DNA of 64,000 nt from Maribacter stanieri (GTDB taxonomy: Bacteria; Bacteroidota; Bacteroidia; Flavobacteriales; Flavobacteriaceae). The notes below the pieces were generated by a model. It ran no database searches. It was not told the DNA's origin and worked only from the letters and a program-made list of their open reading frames with translations. Position 1 is the first letter of the stretch. Every line of letters begins with the position of its first letter. The stretch spans positions 1,723,856 through 1,787,855 of the forward strand of contig NZ_FOYX01000001.1 in NCBI RefSeq assembly GCF_900112245.1, given 5' to 3'. A program made the translations under genes and the position numbers. Shown here piece by piece: positions 27,703 through 36,663 of the stretch.

Positions 27703-28542
27703 TTAATGCTTTAAAAAATCAATAATTTTATCATTAACTACATCTTGGTGCATTGAATGTCCGAAGCCTTCCGTGCTAAACAATTCACTTCCTTTCCAAT
27801 GTTCATTAACATTTACAGAAGCATGGTAAGGTGCAATTTGATCTAATCTATCGTGAAAAATTAATCCTTTTTTATGGTTGTTTTGAACGAACTTGGAACT
27901 AGAAAAATCTTCAGTAGTAAAATTGAATTTCTTGTAAACTAATTTTTCTATTTCTTCTCTTACCTTATCATTGAAGCCTAACAGGTTTTTATAATGGTTA
28001 AGTATTTCATGAAATTCTGAAGGAGAACCTACAGTTACCATTTTTTCAATATGGCTGTTCGGGTTTTTAGACTCATTATATAACAAAGTCATACCTCCCA
28101 TCGAGTGACCAATAGCCATCTTTGGCTCATATTTTAATAAAAGTGCTTGTAATGTTTCGGCATATAATGGGGCATGAAGAATTTTTCCAGAAGAATACCC
28201 ATGGGCAGGTGCATCAAAAGCTATGATATTATAATCTTCTTTTTGTAATTTTTCTATCAGCTTATGCCAACGCCATGTGTTACTTTCCCAACCGTGTATA
28301 AGTATTACGGTTTCTTTGCTACCGGGCCAATTGTATACTTGTATTTTATTTTCGCCAACAGATATTACTTCAAATTTAGCATTGTCTAAATACTCTTTTT
28401 GGTTAGGTAATACACGACCTTTTCGTACGGTAGCAAAAACTGTAAAAGCTTTTTTTGCAATTTTCTTAGGGATGAACCAAACTAATAAATTAAAATATAG
28501 TCCGTATAATTTAGGAATAAGCTTTTGAAAGAATACTGGCAC
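27703..28542 (-). CDS. Alpha/beta hydrolase
   Basis: A 279-residue hydrolase with an N-terminal hydrophobic stretch (about 8-22). The oxyanion-side motif HGWESNTWRW, nucleophile elbow GHSMGGM, acid in FHDRLDQIAP and His in FGHSMHQD give a complete Ser-Asp-His triad. The family covers esterases and lipases; the substrate cannot be told. It stands alone on the - strand. Confidence 0.85.
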   Translation of the reverse strand: MPVFFQKLIPKLYGLYFNLLVWFIPKKIAKKAFTVFATVRKGRVLPNQKEYLDNAKFEVISVGENKIQVYNWPGSKETVILIHGWESNTWRWHKLIEKLQKEDYNIIAFDAPAHGYSSGKILHAPLYAETLQALLLKYEPKMAIGHSMGGMTLLYNESKNPNSHIEKMVTVGSPSEFHEILNHYKNLLGFNDKVREEIEKLVYKKFNFTTEDFSSSKFVQNNHKKGLIFHDRLDQIAPYHASVNVNEHWKGSELFSTEGFGHSMHQDVVNDKIIDFLKH

Positions 28543-28606
28543 TTGCTGCTATTTAAAAATCAATATAAGGGTAATTGTTGGCAGAATATAAAGAGGAAAA
28601 TGTATA

Positions 28607-29161
28607 TCAATCCCAACCAACCATCATGTATTTTACTTTGGCGTTATCAGGAATTTGCACCTCTTCAATTTTGCTGTTGGCATTGTACCTAAGACTTTCT
28701 GGCAACTCCTTTTTGTCTATGGTAAAATATAAGTCGCTGTCCTTTAGTAAAACAACTACATTGTTGATAGAAGTGATAATTTTTTTAATAGAATAATTTT
28801 CACGTATTTCTTTAAAAGTGCTCAATTTAGAAACGCCTTCTTCAGTGACAAAACGCTCATCATTAACCATTATATTTTGAATAGTGGCAATACTGTCATT
28901 ATTTGGTGTTAGAGTAAGTAGTAATGCACCACCTCTTTCGTAAATTTTAATTTTACTTGCTCCGCTACCAAAATTTAATTTTACGGTGTCTTTAACTACC
29001 GAGTCTTTTTCAAAAATCAATTCAATATCTCTTGCTAGACTCTGTTTACTCAATTTGCCTACCTGGTCTCCAGATATTTGAAAATCGTTATTTTTTTCTT
29101 TTGCACAGTTAATGAGCAAACAGCAGCCAAAAATTATTAAAAGGGTGTGTGTAAACTTCAT
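28607..29161 (-). CDS. Hypothetical lipoprotein
   Basis: A 184-residue exported lipoprotein (lipobox LLINC, Cys19) with a beta-rich mature part and no family I recognise. The last residues (VKYMMVGWD) are hydrophobic. It starts 4 bases after the stop of the HerA-like ATPase gene, so the two are co-transcribed, though no functional link is evident. Confidence 0.7.
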   Translation of the reverse strand: MKFTHTLLIIFGCCLLINCAKEKNNDFQISGDQVGKLSKQSLARDIELIFEKDSVVKDTVKLNFGSGASKIKIYERGGALLLTLTPNNDSIATIQNIMVNDERFVTEEGVSKLSTFKEIRENYSIKKIITSINNVVVLLKDSDLYFTIDKKELPESLRYNANSKIEEVQIPDNAKVKYMMVGWD

Positions 29162-29165
29162 AATA

Positions 29166-30671
29166 CTATCTCATCACTTTTTTTAATACTCCAAGTACGC
29201 CTCTTATGAATGTAGCGCTTGTTAATACTTTAATTACCGGATTCTGTCTGGTACTAGTTCTTCTAGATGTTTTTCTTGCAGCGGGTTTATTCTTTTCTTT
29301 CTCGGCTAATTTTTCGGCATTCTCAATTTTTTCGTTCAGAATTTCATAAGCACTTTCCCTATCTATAGTTTCATTGTATTTTTTAACCAATGCAGACCTG
29401 TCAATTACTTCTTTCAGTTCTGTATCTGTCAAGATATCCATACGGCTCATAGGTGCGCGTAATAACGTAGCAGCAAGTGGTGTTGGTCTACCTTTCTCGT
29501 CTAAGGCAGATATTAATGCCTCTCCAATCCCTAAAGAGGTAAGTACTTCTTTAGTATCGTAAAACTCAGACTCAGGGTAATTTTCTGCCGTTAATTTTAT
29601 CGCTTTTCTATCTCTTGCCGTAAATGCTCTTAGCGCATGTTGCACTTTTAAACCTAATTGCGATAATACATCATTTGGTACATCGGTTGGGTTTTGGGTT
29701 ACAAAGTACAATCCAATACCTTTGGATCTAATTAATTTAACAATACTTTCAATTTGATCCAATAGTGCTTTGGAAGCTTCTTTAAAAATAAGGTGAGCCT
29801 CGTCTATAAACAATATTAATTCTGGTCTGTCGCTATCACCTTGTTCAGGGAACGTATCATATATCTCAGCCAATAAACTCAACATAAATGTTGAGAATAA
29901 TTTTGGTCTATCTTGAATATCCGTTAAACGTAATATATTAATATAGCCTCTTCCTTGTTCATCGATACGGGTAAGGTCGTTTACATCAAAAGATTTTTCT
30001 CCAAAAAATAATTCGGCTCCTTGTTGTTCTAGCTCTATAATTTTTCTAAGAATAGTACCTGTAGAACTTGTTGATATTCTACCGTATTCTTTTGTGAATT
30101 CTGCTTTACCGGCACCTGTTGCGTATTGTAATACTTTTTTAAAGTCCTTTAAATCTAACAATGGCATTTTTTGATCATCGCAGTATTTAAAAACAACGGC
30201 AACAATGCCAGACTGCGTTTCAGAAAGGTCTAGGATACGTGATAGTAAAACAGGACCAAACTCAGATACGGTAGCTCTTAGTTTTACTCCATCTTGTTCA
30301 GAAAGCGAAAGTATTTCTACTGGAAAGCTACTTGCTTTAAAAGGGAAGCCAATTTTTTCGTGACGTTCATCTATTTTTGCGTGACCAGGACTTGGTTGTG
30401 CCAATCCACTTAAATCACCTTTTAAATCCATCAATAAAACGGGAATACCTTTTTCTGATAAATTCTCTGCCAGTACCTGAAGTGTTTTTGTTTTACCTGT
30501 ACCCGTAGCACCTGCAATAAGCCCGTGTCTATTTAATGTTTTTAAAGGTATTTTTACAAAAGCATTTTTTACAGCCTCGCCATTAAGAATAGCTGCACCC
30601 ATATTTATGTAGTCACCTTTTGTAGTATACCCTTTTTCTATGTGGTCAAAAAAATCTTCGGTACCGGCCAT
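29166..30671 (-). CDS. HerA-like/DUF853 ATPase
   Basis: A 501-residue P-loop ATPase of the HerA/FtsK clade (helicase HerA-like C-terminal domain). Walker A is GATGTGKTKT (about residue 56) and Walker B is LILFIDEAHLIF. An arginine-containing FVTQNPTDVP segment follows. The C terminus is basic and coiled (KNKPAARKTSRRTSTRQ). Family members are annotated as putative DNA-translocating ATPases of unknown role. No NurA partner is visible. An in-frame codon at 30722 would add 17 residues, but MAGTEDFFDHIEKGY at 30671 is preferred. Confidence 0.85.
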   Translation of the reverse strand: MAGTEDFFDHIEKGYTTKGDYINMGAAILNGEAVKNAFVKIPLKTLNRHGLIAGATGTGKTKTLQVLAENLSEKGIPVLLMDLKGDLSGLAQPSPGHAKIDERHEKIGFPFKASSFPVEILSLSEQDGVKLRATVSEFGPVLLSRILDLSETQSGIVAVVFKYCDDQKMPLLDLKDFKKVLQYATGAGKAEFTKEYGRISTSSTGTILRKIIELEQQGAELFFGEKSFDVNDLTRIDEQGRGYINILRLTDIQDRPKLFSTFMLSLLAEIYDTFPEQGDSDRPELILFIDEAHLIFKEASKALLDQIESIVKLIRSKGIGLYFVTQNPTDVPNDVLSQLGLKVQHALRAFTARDRKAIKLTAENYPESEFYDTKEVLTSLGIGEALISALDEKGRPTPLAATLLRAPMSRMDILTDTELKEVIDRSALVKKYNETIDRESAYEILNEKIENAEKLAEKEKNKPAARKTSRRTSTRQNPVIKVLTSATFIRGVLGVLKKVMR

Positions 30672-30829
30672 TTTATTTATTTTCGATAAAAATAGTTGAT
30701 TTTTAACCAAACCAAAAGGCAAGGGCTGCCTTAAATATCACTAATTTTTAACATTTGTGGACTATTGATGACCATCTAGGGTTATAATAGACCAATGTTT
30801 ACTTTCTAAGGAAATTGTGAACTAAAACG

Positions 30830-30837
30830 TATCTTTG
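30830..30837 (+). promoter_or_regulatory. -7 box only 4 bases upstream of the queE start
   Basis: TATCTTTG exactly matches TAnnTTTG and ends at 30837, while the queE ATG is at 30842. If used, transcription would begin at or near the ATG and give a leaderless mRNA. Confidence 0.45.
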
Positions 30838-30841
30838 CCAA

Positions 30842-31474
30842 ATGAAAAATGAGGAGGTACTTGAAAAAGTGAATAAAGGGTTGTATTTGCCTTTAATGGA
30901 AGAGTTTTACACTATACAGGGTGAGGGATTTCATAAAGGGACAGCAGCTTATTTTATTCGTGTTGGTGGGTGTGATGTTGGTTGCCATTGGTGCGATGTA
31001 AAGGAGAGTTGGAATGCAGAAACGCATCCGCCTACAGCTATTGAAAAGATAGTGGATAATGCTGCTACATATTCTGATACAATTGTAATTACAGGTGGTG
31101 AGCCTTTAATGTGGGACATGAACCCAATTACAAATGCCTTGAAGGCAAAAGGTTTGAAAACACATATCGAAACTTCTGGTGCCTATACACTTTCTGGAGA
31201 TTGGGATTGGATTTGTCTTTCTCCAAAAAAGAACAAATTACCTGAAGGGCGTATTTATGACGAAGCGCATGAGCTTAAAGTCATAGTTTATAATAAACAC
31301 GATTTAATTTTTGCAGAGGAACAAGCCGCTAAAACTAACGCTAATTGCATACTGTATTTGCAACCAGAATGGAGTGTTAGGGATAAGGTTGTGCCAATGA
31401 TCGTAGATTATGTAATGAAAAATCCTAAATGGAAAGTTTCATTGCAAACCCATAAGTATTTAAATATCCCTTAA
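30842..31474 (+). CDS. queE: 7-carboxy-7-deazaguanine synthase
   Basis: A radical SAM enzyme that converts 6-carboxy-tetrahydropterin to CDG in preQ0/queuosine biosynthesis. At 210 residues it has normal length. The radical-SAM cluster is C44-x3-C48-x2-C51 (GGCDVGCHWCDVKESW), with the substrate-binding YTIQGEGFHKG before it and the GGEPLMW SAM motif after. No other queuosine genes lie nearby. Confidence 0.95.
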   Translation: MKNEEVLEKVNKGLYLPLMEEFYTIQGEGFHKGTAAYFIRVGGCDVGCHWCDVKESWNAETHPPTAIEKIVDNAATYSDTIVITGGEPLMWDMNPITNALKAKGLKTHIETSGAYTLSGDWDWICLSPKKNKLPEGRIYDEAHELKVIVYNKHDLIFAEEQAAKTNANCILYLQPEWSVRDKVVPMIVDYVMKNPKWKVSLQTHKYLNIP

Positions 31475-31487
31475 ATCTTAATAGGTC

Positions 31488-32393
31488 TTAGTTACGACCA
31501 CCGTTTGCACGAATATCTAATAAACATTCAGCATCTAAATCTACAGTATTTTCGCCTTTAGCAGTGTTTTGCTGTAATAGGTTTAATACTGTTGTGCCAG
31601 ACAATACACAACCAGATTTTATTCCGTCTTCGTATGTTGCTTTGGAATTAGTTTGTAATGATTTTCCTGTAGAACTGCCAAATTGGAGCTCGGCGCGCAT
31701 TAGGCATCCCATTTGGTTACAATGATTGTCGCCTACCAACTGTCCGTCTTCATTTTCAGACTCAGATTGATGGTCGTTTACCATGTCGGTTCCTAAGTCC
31801 ACAAGACCAAATAGGTGGCCAAACTCATGATTAAGAGTGGTGGTTTCCACATCTGCCTCATTAATAGAAGAGCTCAGTGTAGCTAATTCTCTAACCGTTA
31901 CTTCATGAATAATCATTGATGTATTGCGGTATACAGACCCTAAGGTTACCAATCCATCTTCAAGATCATCACCTTCTGCCGGTGCATCAGAAAAATAAAT
32001 ATAGATGCCCAATGAGCTTCCAGTATTGAAAACGGTTCTATTTTTTGTTTCTAGGTCTGCGATTTCTTGAAGTGTTAATTCATCTTCAGAAGGGCTTGAC
32101 AGCTCTGTGTAAACCAATTCTATCTCTTCTTTAAATGTGTGTTCTTTTAGATAGTCGGTAAATTGGGTGATAGCAGATTCTGTTGGTTTAAAACCAGTAA
32201 CATATGCAATCTCAATTACAAGTGTATCAAAATTATCGTTAGATAATATATCTCTAGCAGAATCTCCAGTAGCCAATAAATTGGCACTTTTATTTACTGA
32301 TGTATCTGAATTGTCACTGTCAGAAGAATTTTTAGAGCAAGAAATGGTAAATACCAATATACATGCTACTAAGAAACTTTTGAATTTATTCAT
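31488..32393 (-). CDS. Zinc metalloprotease lipoprotein (metzincin-like)
   Basis: A 301-residue exported lipoprotein (lipobox FTISC, Cys19) with an extended zinc motif HEFGHLFGLVD (His189, Glu190, His193, Gly196, Asp199). An Asp in place of the usual third His resembles Asp-zincin/snapalysin-type metzincins. A Met-turn-like CNQMGCLM follows about 35 residues later. Related flavobacterial proteins are annotated as membrane metalloproteases. Probably surface or periplasmic. Convergent with queE. Confidence 0.8.
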   Translation of the reverse strand: MNKFKSFLVACILVFTISCSKNSSDSDNSDTSVNKSANLLATGDSARDILSNDNFDTLVIEIAYVTGFKPTESAITQFTDYLKEHTFKEEIELVYTELSSPSEDELTLQEIADLETKNRTVFNTGSSLGIYIYFSDAPAEGDDLEDGLVTLGSVYRNTSMIIHEVTVRELATLSSSINEADVETTTLNHEFGHLFGLVDLGTDMVNDHQSESENEDGQLVGDNHCNQMGCLMRAELQFGSSTGKSLQTNSKATYEDGIKSGCVLSGTTVLNLLQQNTAKGENTVDLDAECLLDIRANGGRN

Positions 32394-32438
32394 AACTCTA
32401 AATTGTCTAATAAGGATAACGTAAATAAACTTACCCTA

Positions 32439-33170
32439 TTACTTCATATGCGTCAATCTTGCTAAATAGTCGTAATGTTCGCCTTCCATTACAAGTTCGC
32501 ATGTTAAATTACTATAACTCGCGGCTCTTTGCAAGGTGTTGTAGTCTACATATAACCATGGAAAAGACTGGCTTTTTTGCTTCTTATATTCCATGGAGAA
32601 GCTTACTTCACCATAGTAATTAACGTTATCGGGAATCCAATAGCCACCGTCTTCATCATTTTCAAACATATAAATAATGTCACTAGAGTCTAATAGAATT
32701 TGTCCGTTATCCTTTAAAAGCGATTTTAGTTTGGTAAAGAATTGTTCTAGTTCATTAAGAGTTCCAGCCAAACCCACACCATTCATTAAAACCAAAATAG
32801 TATCAAATTGTTGACCTTGATAATCTTCTAGATTGCCGTGAATAGCATTTTTTAATCCCCGCAGCTTGCTAACTTCAATTGCACCTTTTGATGCATCTAA
32901 ACCAGTTACGGAAATGCCCATGTTTTGTAGATATAGGGCATGACTACCGGCACCACAACCCACATCCAATACTTGGCCTGAACACAAGCTTAATGCCTTT
33001 TGTTCTATGTCTGGCATATCTTTAAATTCTCTGAACATATAAGGAAGTGGTAAAACATCCTCTTCATTTAAAGAAGAATATGTGATAATATCTTCTGAAT
33101 AATTTCCTTTTTGATAATCTAAAAGTGCGGTACCTATAATGTCTTCGTTCAAAATTCTTGTATTTCTCAA
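32439..33170 (-). CDS. Class I SAM-dependent methyltransferase
   Basis: A 243-residue protein with the SAM-binding motif I VLDVGCGAGSHAL (about residue 69), motif II-like VTGLDASKGAI and a post-motif DTILVLMNG strand. The substrate is unknown. It is divergent from the YkgJ-family gene, with 57 bases between their starts. Confidence 0.85.
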   Translation of the reverse strand: MRNTRILNEDIIGTALLDYQKGNYSEDIITYSSLNEEDVLPLPYMFREFKDMPDIEQKALSLCSGQVLDVGCGAGSHALYLQNMGISVTGLDASKGAIEVSKLRGLKNAIHGNLEDYQGQQFDTILVLMNGVGLAGTLNELEQFFTKLKSLLKDNGQILLDSSDIIYMFENDEDGGYWIPDNVNYYGEVSFSMEYKKQKSQSFPWLYVDYNTLQRAASYSNLTCELVMEGEHYDYLARLTHMK

Positions 33171-33202
33171 TACAAAAGTCTCGCTTTTTGGTACTACTTT
33201 CC

Positions 33203-33210
33203 TAGTTTTG
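33203..33210 (+). promoter_or_regulatory. -7 box upstream of the YkgJ-family gene
   Basis: TAGTTTTG, an exact TAnnTTTG match, 17 bases before the ATG at 33228. The nearest TTG (33188-33190) is only 12 bases upstream, shorter than the usual spacing. Confidence 0.35.
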
Positions 33211-33227
33211 AAGAATTAATTTAAGAC

Positions 33228-33722
33228 ATGGAAGAGGTTTTACGTGAATTGCCAAAAAAGGCGAGTGAGAAACATAATGAAAATAAAAAGTTTTTTGCCA
33301 AGCTTCGTAAAAAGCCCCCTAAGAACTTGGACTATACCATGCAAGAATTGCATGAGGCTGAATTTAAACGAACTGATTGTCTTACCTGTGCCAATTGTTG
33401 TAAAACAACGGGTCCGTTATTTACCAATGCTGACGTAGAGCGTATATCAAAATCGTTCCGAATGAAAGCTCAAAAATTTATTGAAACGTATTTACGTGTC
33501 GATGAAGAAAATGATTACGTCTTACAACAAACACCTTGTACTTTTTTAGGAGCGGATAATTATTGTTCTATTTATGATGTACGCCCAAAAGCATGCCGAG
33601 AGTTTCCGCATACAGACCGAAAGAAGTTTCAACAAATAAGTAATCTTACCCTTAAAAATGTAGCTATTTGTCCTGCTGCTTTCAATATAGTAGAGGAGAT
33701 GAAGAGGCGGATAAAGTGGTGA
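33228..33722 (+). CDS. YkgJ-family cysteine cluster protein
   Basis: A 164-residue cytoplasmic protein with the YkgJ/Fe-S-type cysteine pattern: CLTCANCC (about 47-54), CTFLGADNYCSIYDVRPKAC and a final Cys in VAICPAAF. The family is thought to bind zinc or an iron-sulfur cluster; its role is unknown. The basic N-terminal helix is lysine-rich. Confidence 0.88.
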   Translation: MEEVLRELPKKASEKHNENKKFFAKLRKKPPKNLDYTMQELHEAEFKRTDCLTCANCCKTTGPLFTNADVERISKSFRMKAQKFIETYLRVDEENDYVLQQTPCTFLGADNYCSIYDVRPKACREFPHTDRKKFQQISNLTLKNVAICPAAFNIVEEMKRRIKW

Positions 33723-33882
33723 AGTTGAAGAATGGCTGACTAAATTATATTTATCGAAAGTGGGCTTTGATGATTAGTTATATGTAGTTAAGTTAAATTA
33801 TATCATTAGTAAAATTAAAAAAAAAGAAAATCAGATTGTTAAAAAAACTATTGATGAAATAAATCCATTATTTTAAATAAGC

Positions 33883-34383
33883 ATGAAACGTCCTATCCAT
33901 TTTCTTTTTATTATTATTTCTTTACTTGTATATAACACTTCTTTTGCACAAGAAGATATTAGAAATACTGAGGTTGTAAATTCTGTATTTAACGCACTGA
34001 AAACACAGAGCGAAAAAGAATTTTTAAAAATATTACCCACTACAAGCGAAGTGGAATATTTGATTCCAATTGTCAAAAATGCTCAGCCAAAAGAAAATAT
34101 TCCTTCAGTAGATACCATAATTTCAAAGTTTGAAATTAAAGTTATCGAGAATTTTAAAAACATAAGCAAAAGGGGAAACTCGTTCGGGGTATTGTGGGAA
34201 GATATTATTTTAGAAAAAGTAAGCTATAAAAGTAACCCTGACCATAACGTGCCTATTGAAAGAGGAAGTATTACCATGGAGTGTTCAAGTAACGACAAGA
34301 AGTTTCTGATTGTTTTGAAAAAGTCATATAAAATACAAGATACTTGGCGTGTAATGGACCCAATAAAGTTCACCCTTTTGTAA
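33883..34383 (+). CDS. Hypothetical secreted protein
   Basis: A 166-residue protein with a clear Sec signal peptide (about 1-22, ending TSFAQ) and a mixed alpha/beta mature part. It has no lipobox and no family I recognise. It resembles small NTF2-like secreted proteins of flavobacteria in size and layout, but that is a weak impression. It stands alone between uncoupled neighbours. Confidence 0.65.
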   Translation: MKRPIHFLFIIISLLVYNTSFAQEDIRNTEVVNSVFNALKTQSEKEFLKILPTTSEVEYLIPIVKNAQPKENIPSVDTIISKFEIKVIENFKNISKRGNSFGVLWEDIILEKVSYKSNPDHNVPIERGSITMECSSNDKKFLIVLKKSYKIQDTWRVMDPIKFTLL

Positions 34384-34584
34384 AGTTCTAATTTTTTAGT
34401 GTCATTAATTCAAAGCTGTTATTATATAAATATGCTGTATTTGTAGTGGAATAAATCAATAAAACTTTATTATATTACATGATTAATTACGAAATCATTA
34501 GAATTTGTATTTTTTATTGATGATACTATAATTGAGTTGCAAATTGATTTCTGCAGTTTATAATTTTAACGACTTACTTATTTG

Positions 34585-35442
34585 ATGGAACAATTAATAA
34601 CCTATTTTGAATCGATACCTGCTGCACACAGATCATTAATATTGGTAGGGGGAATAACTTTCTTTTGGATATTAGAAGGTATTGTACCATTGTTCAACGG
34701 TTCTTATGATAAATGGAAACATTCTTTACCCAATTTCTTTTTTACATTAACAACCATCATTATTAATTTTCCTTTGGCATTTTTGCTGTTAAAAACATCT
34801 GATTGGGCAGTAACCAATGATTTTGGTATTATTAATTGGTTACCAGAAATGCCTTTGTGGGCTTATGTATTTTTAGGTGTTGCTCTGTTAGATTTAATTG
34901 GGGCGTATTTAGCACATTTGGTTGAGCATAGAGTAAAACCATTGTGGATGGTGCATTTGGTGCATCATACAGATCATAATGTTGATACGACTACAGCTAA
35001 TAGGCATCACCCGTTAGAAAGCTTAATACGTTATGTATTTACTCTGGTAGGGGTTTTTGTAGTTGGCGCACCAATAGGTATTATCATGTTATACCAAAGT
35101 CTTTCGGTAATATTGTCACAATTTAACCATGCGAACATAAAACTTCCAAAAGGTGTAGATAAAGCTATCAGCTGGATACTTATTTCACCCGATATGCATA
35201 AAGTACATCATCATTATGTATTACCATATACAGATAGTAATTACGGAAATATCTTTTCTTGGTGGGATCGTCTGTTTGGGACGTATATGCATTTAGACAG
35301 AGAGAAAATTATCTACGGTGTAGATACTTTTCCAGATGAGGTTGCAAACGGACAAATTAGCTCATTACTTAAATATCCATTTGTTGGGTATCGAAAACCA
35401 ACAACAGATATCGTTAATGATAATCATCCATTAGTAAAGTAG
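34585..35442 (+). CDS. Sterol desaturase/fatty acid hydroxylase family protein
   Basis: A 285-residue integral membrane di-iron enzyme. About four hydrophobic segments (18-36, 49-72, 90-110, 155-180) carry the histidine boxes HLVEH, HLVHHTDH, NRHH and HKVHHHY in the order typical of the family. It probably hydroxylates or desaturates a lipid; the substrate is unknown. The ATG at 34585 is preferred to the TTG one codon earlier. Its 3' end overlaps the convergent NamZ gene by 12 bases. Confidence 0.87.
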   Translation: MEQLITYFESIPAAHRSLILVGGITFFWILEGIVPLFNGSYDKWKHSLPNFFFTLTTIIINFPLAFLLLKTSDWAVTNDFGIINWLPEMPLWAYVFLGVALLDLIGAYLAHLVEHRVKPLWMVHLVHHTDHNVDTTTANRHHPLESLIRYVFTLVGVFVVGAPIGIIMLYQSLSVILSQFNHANIKLPKGVDKAISWILISPDMHKVHHHYVLPYTDSNYGNIFSWWDRLFGTYMHLDREKIIYGVDTFPDEVANGQISSLLKYPFVGYRKPTTDIVNDNHPLVK

Positions 35443-36663
35443 GTGCTTTGCTCTAATTTTCTTGAACTTTTCTAGGTCTGCTTGCCAAGTGGCTTTTATT
35501 TCGGTATTGGTTAGTCCGTCTTCAATTTGTTTTTGAAGTTTTTCAGAACCTGCATGCTTGGTGAATCCGCTCGTCAGAAAATATTTGCTTTTATCAACCG
35601 AGTTGGTGTACGCATCTATAATATAATCCATAGTCACCTCATTCATGCGCTCTGTTTTTGATAGGTCTTTACCATAACACAACTTTCCTTCTTCTTTTGG
35701 GTATTTAGAGCCAAAATTGGGTTTTGGGGTATATGTAAAATCGTAAACTTTACTGTCTAAAAATGAGGCTCCGTAACGTTGAAACTGAAACTCCGTTCCA
35801 CGACCGGCATTAATATTTGTGCCTTCAAAAAGACCCAAACTAGGGTATAGGTTTATAGAGGTGTCATTAGGTAAGTTTGGTGAAGGCCGTATTGGTAGAC
35901 TATAAAATGTATCATGTGTCCAATTTTTTAAAGGAATTACGGTTAAGTCTACCTTTTTATCACCATCCAACCACATTTCTTCATTAATCATAGTTGCGTA
36001 TTCGCCAATGGTCATTCCATACACTAACGGAATTTCGGTCATACCCAGAAAAGAGGTGTGTGCGGCTTTCATTGTTGGTCCGTCAACATAATGTCCGTTA
36101 GGGTTTGGTCTGTCCAATACTAAAATGGGTATTCCTTTTTCGGCACAAGCTTCCATCACCAATTGCATGGTTGATATGTACGTGTAAAAACGTACACCTA
36201 CATCTTGTATGTCGAACAATACTAAATCTAAGCCTTCGAGTTGCTCCTGACTTGGTTTTCTATTTTTACCGTGCAACGATATTAAGTCTAGCCCCGTTTT
36301 TATATCGGTACTATTATTTACATGCTCACCTGCATCGTAATCACCTCTAAACCCATGTTCTGGTGCAAATACATGTTTAATGTCAACATCTAAAGAAAGT
36401 AGACTATCTACCAAATGGGTGTGTCCGTCAGAATTAAAAATGACGCTGGTCTGGTTTGCGACAATAGCTATTTTTTTTCCTTTTAAAAGTGGTACATAAG
36501 CTTCAGTTCTGTTAGCGGCAACTATAATTTCTTTTTCCATTTGCTCTATATGTGGCTCGTTGTTTATTGTAGTAGCTACTTCTTTGGTTTCGTTTCCACA
36601 GGTAGCCAATACCAAAAACCATAATAAAACTGTACTTTTGAAATTGGATAAAAATAACATCAT
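35431..36663 (-). CDS. DUF1343/NamZ-type exo-beta-N-acetylmuramidase lipoprotein
   Basis: A 410-residue exported lipoprotein (lipobox VLATC, Cys22). DUF1343 proteins include NamZ, which removes terminal N-acetylmuramic acid from peptidoglycan fragments (GH171). Conserved blocks are VANQTSV, FAPEHGFRGDYDAGEHV, FDIQDVGVRFYTYISTM, DRPNPNG and PNLPNDTSINLYPSLGLFEGTNINAGRGTE is represented by its core EGTNINAGRGTE. Likely role: cell-wall recycling in the periplasm. Two consecutive ATGs (36663, 36660) are possible starts; the first directly abuts the start codon of the divergent permease gene. Confidence 0.88.
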   Translation of the reverse strand: MMLFLSNFKSTVLLWFLVLATCGNETKEVATTINNEPHIEQMEKEIIVAANRTEAYVPLLKGKKIAIVANQTSVIFNSDGHTHLVDSLLSLDVDIKHVFAPEHGFRGDYDAGEHVNNSTDIKTGLDLISLHGKNRKPSQEQLEGLDLVLFDIQDVGVRFYTYISTMQLVMEACAEKGIPILVLDRPNPNGHYVDGPTMKAAHTSFLGMTEIPLVYGMTIGEYATMINEEMWLDGDKKVDLTVIPLKNWTHDTFYSLPIRPSPNLPNDTSINLYPSLGLFEGTNINAGRGTEFQFQRYGASFLDSKVYDFTYTPKPNFGSKYPKEEGKLCYGKDLSKTERMNEVTMDYIIDAYTNSVDKSKYFLTSGFTKHAGSEKLQKQIEDGLTNTEIKATWQADLEKFKKIRAKHLLY

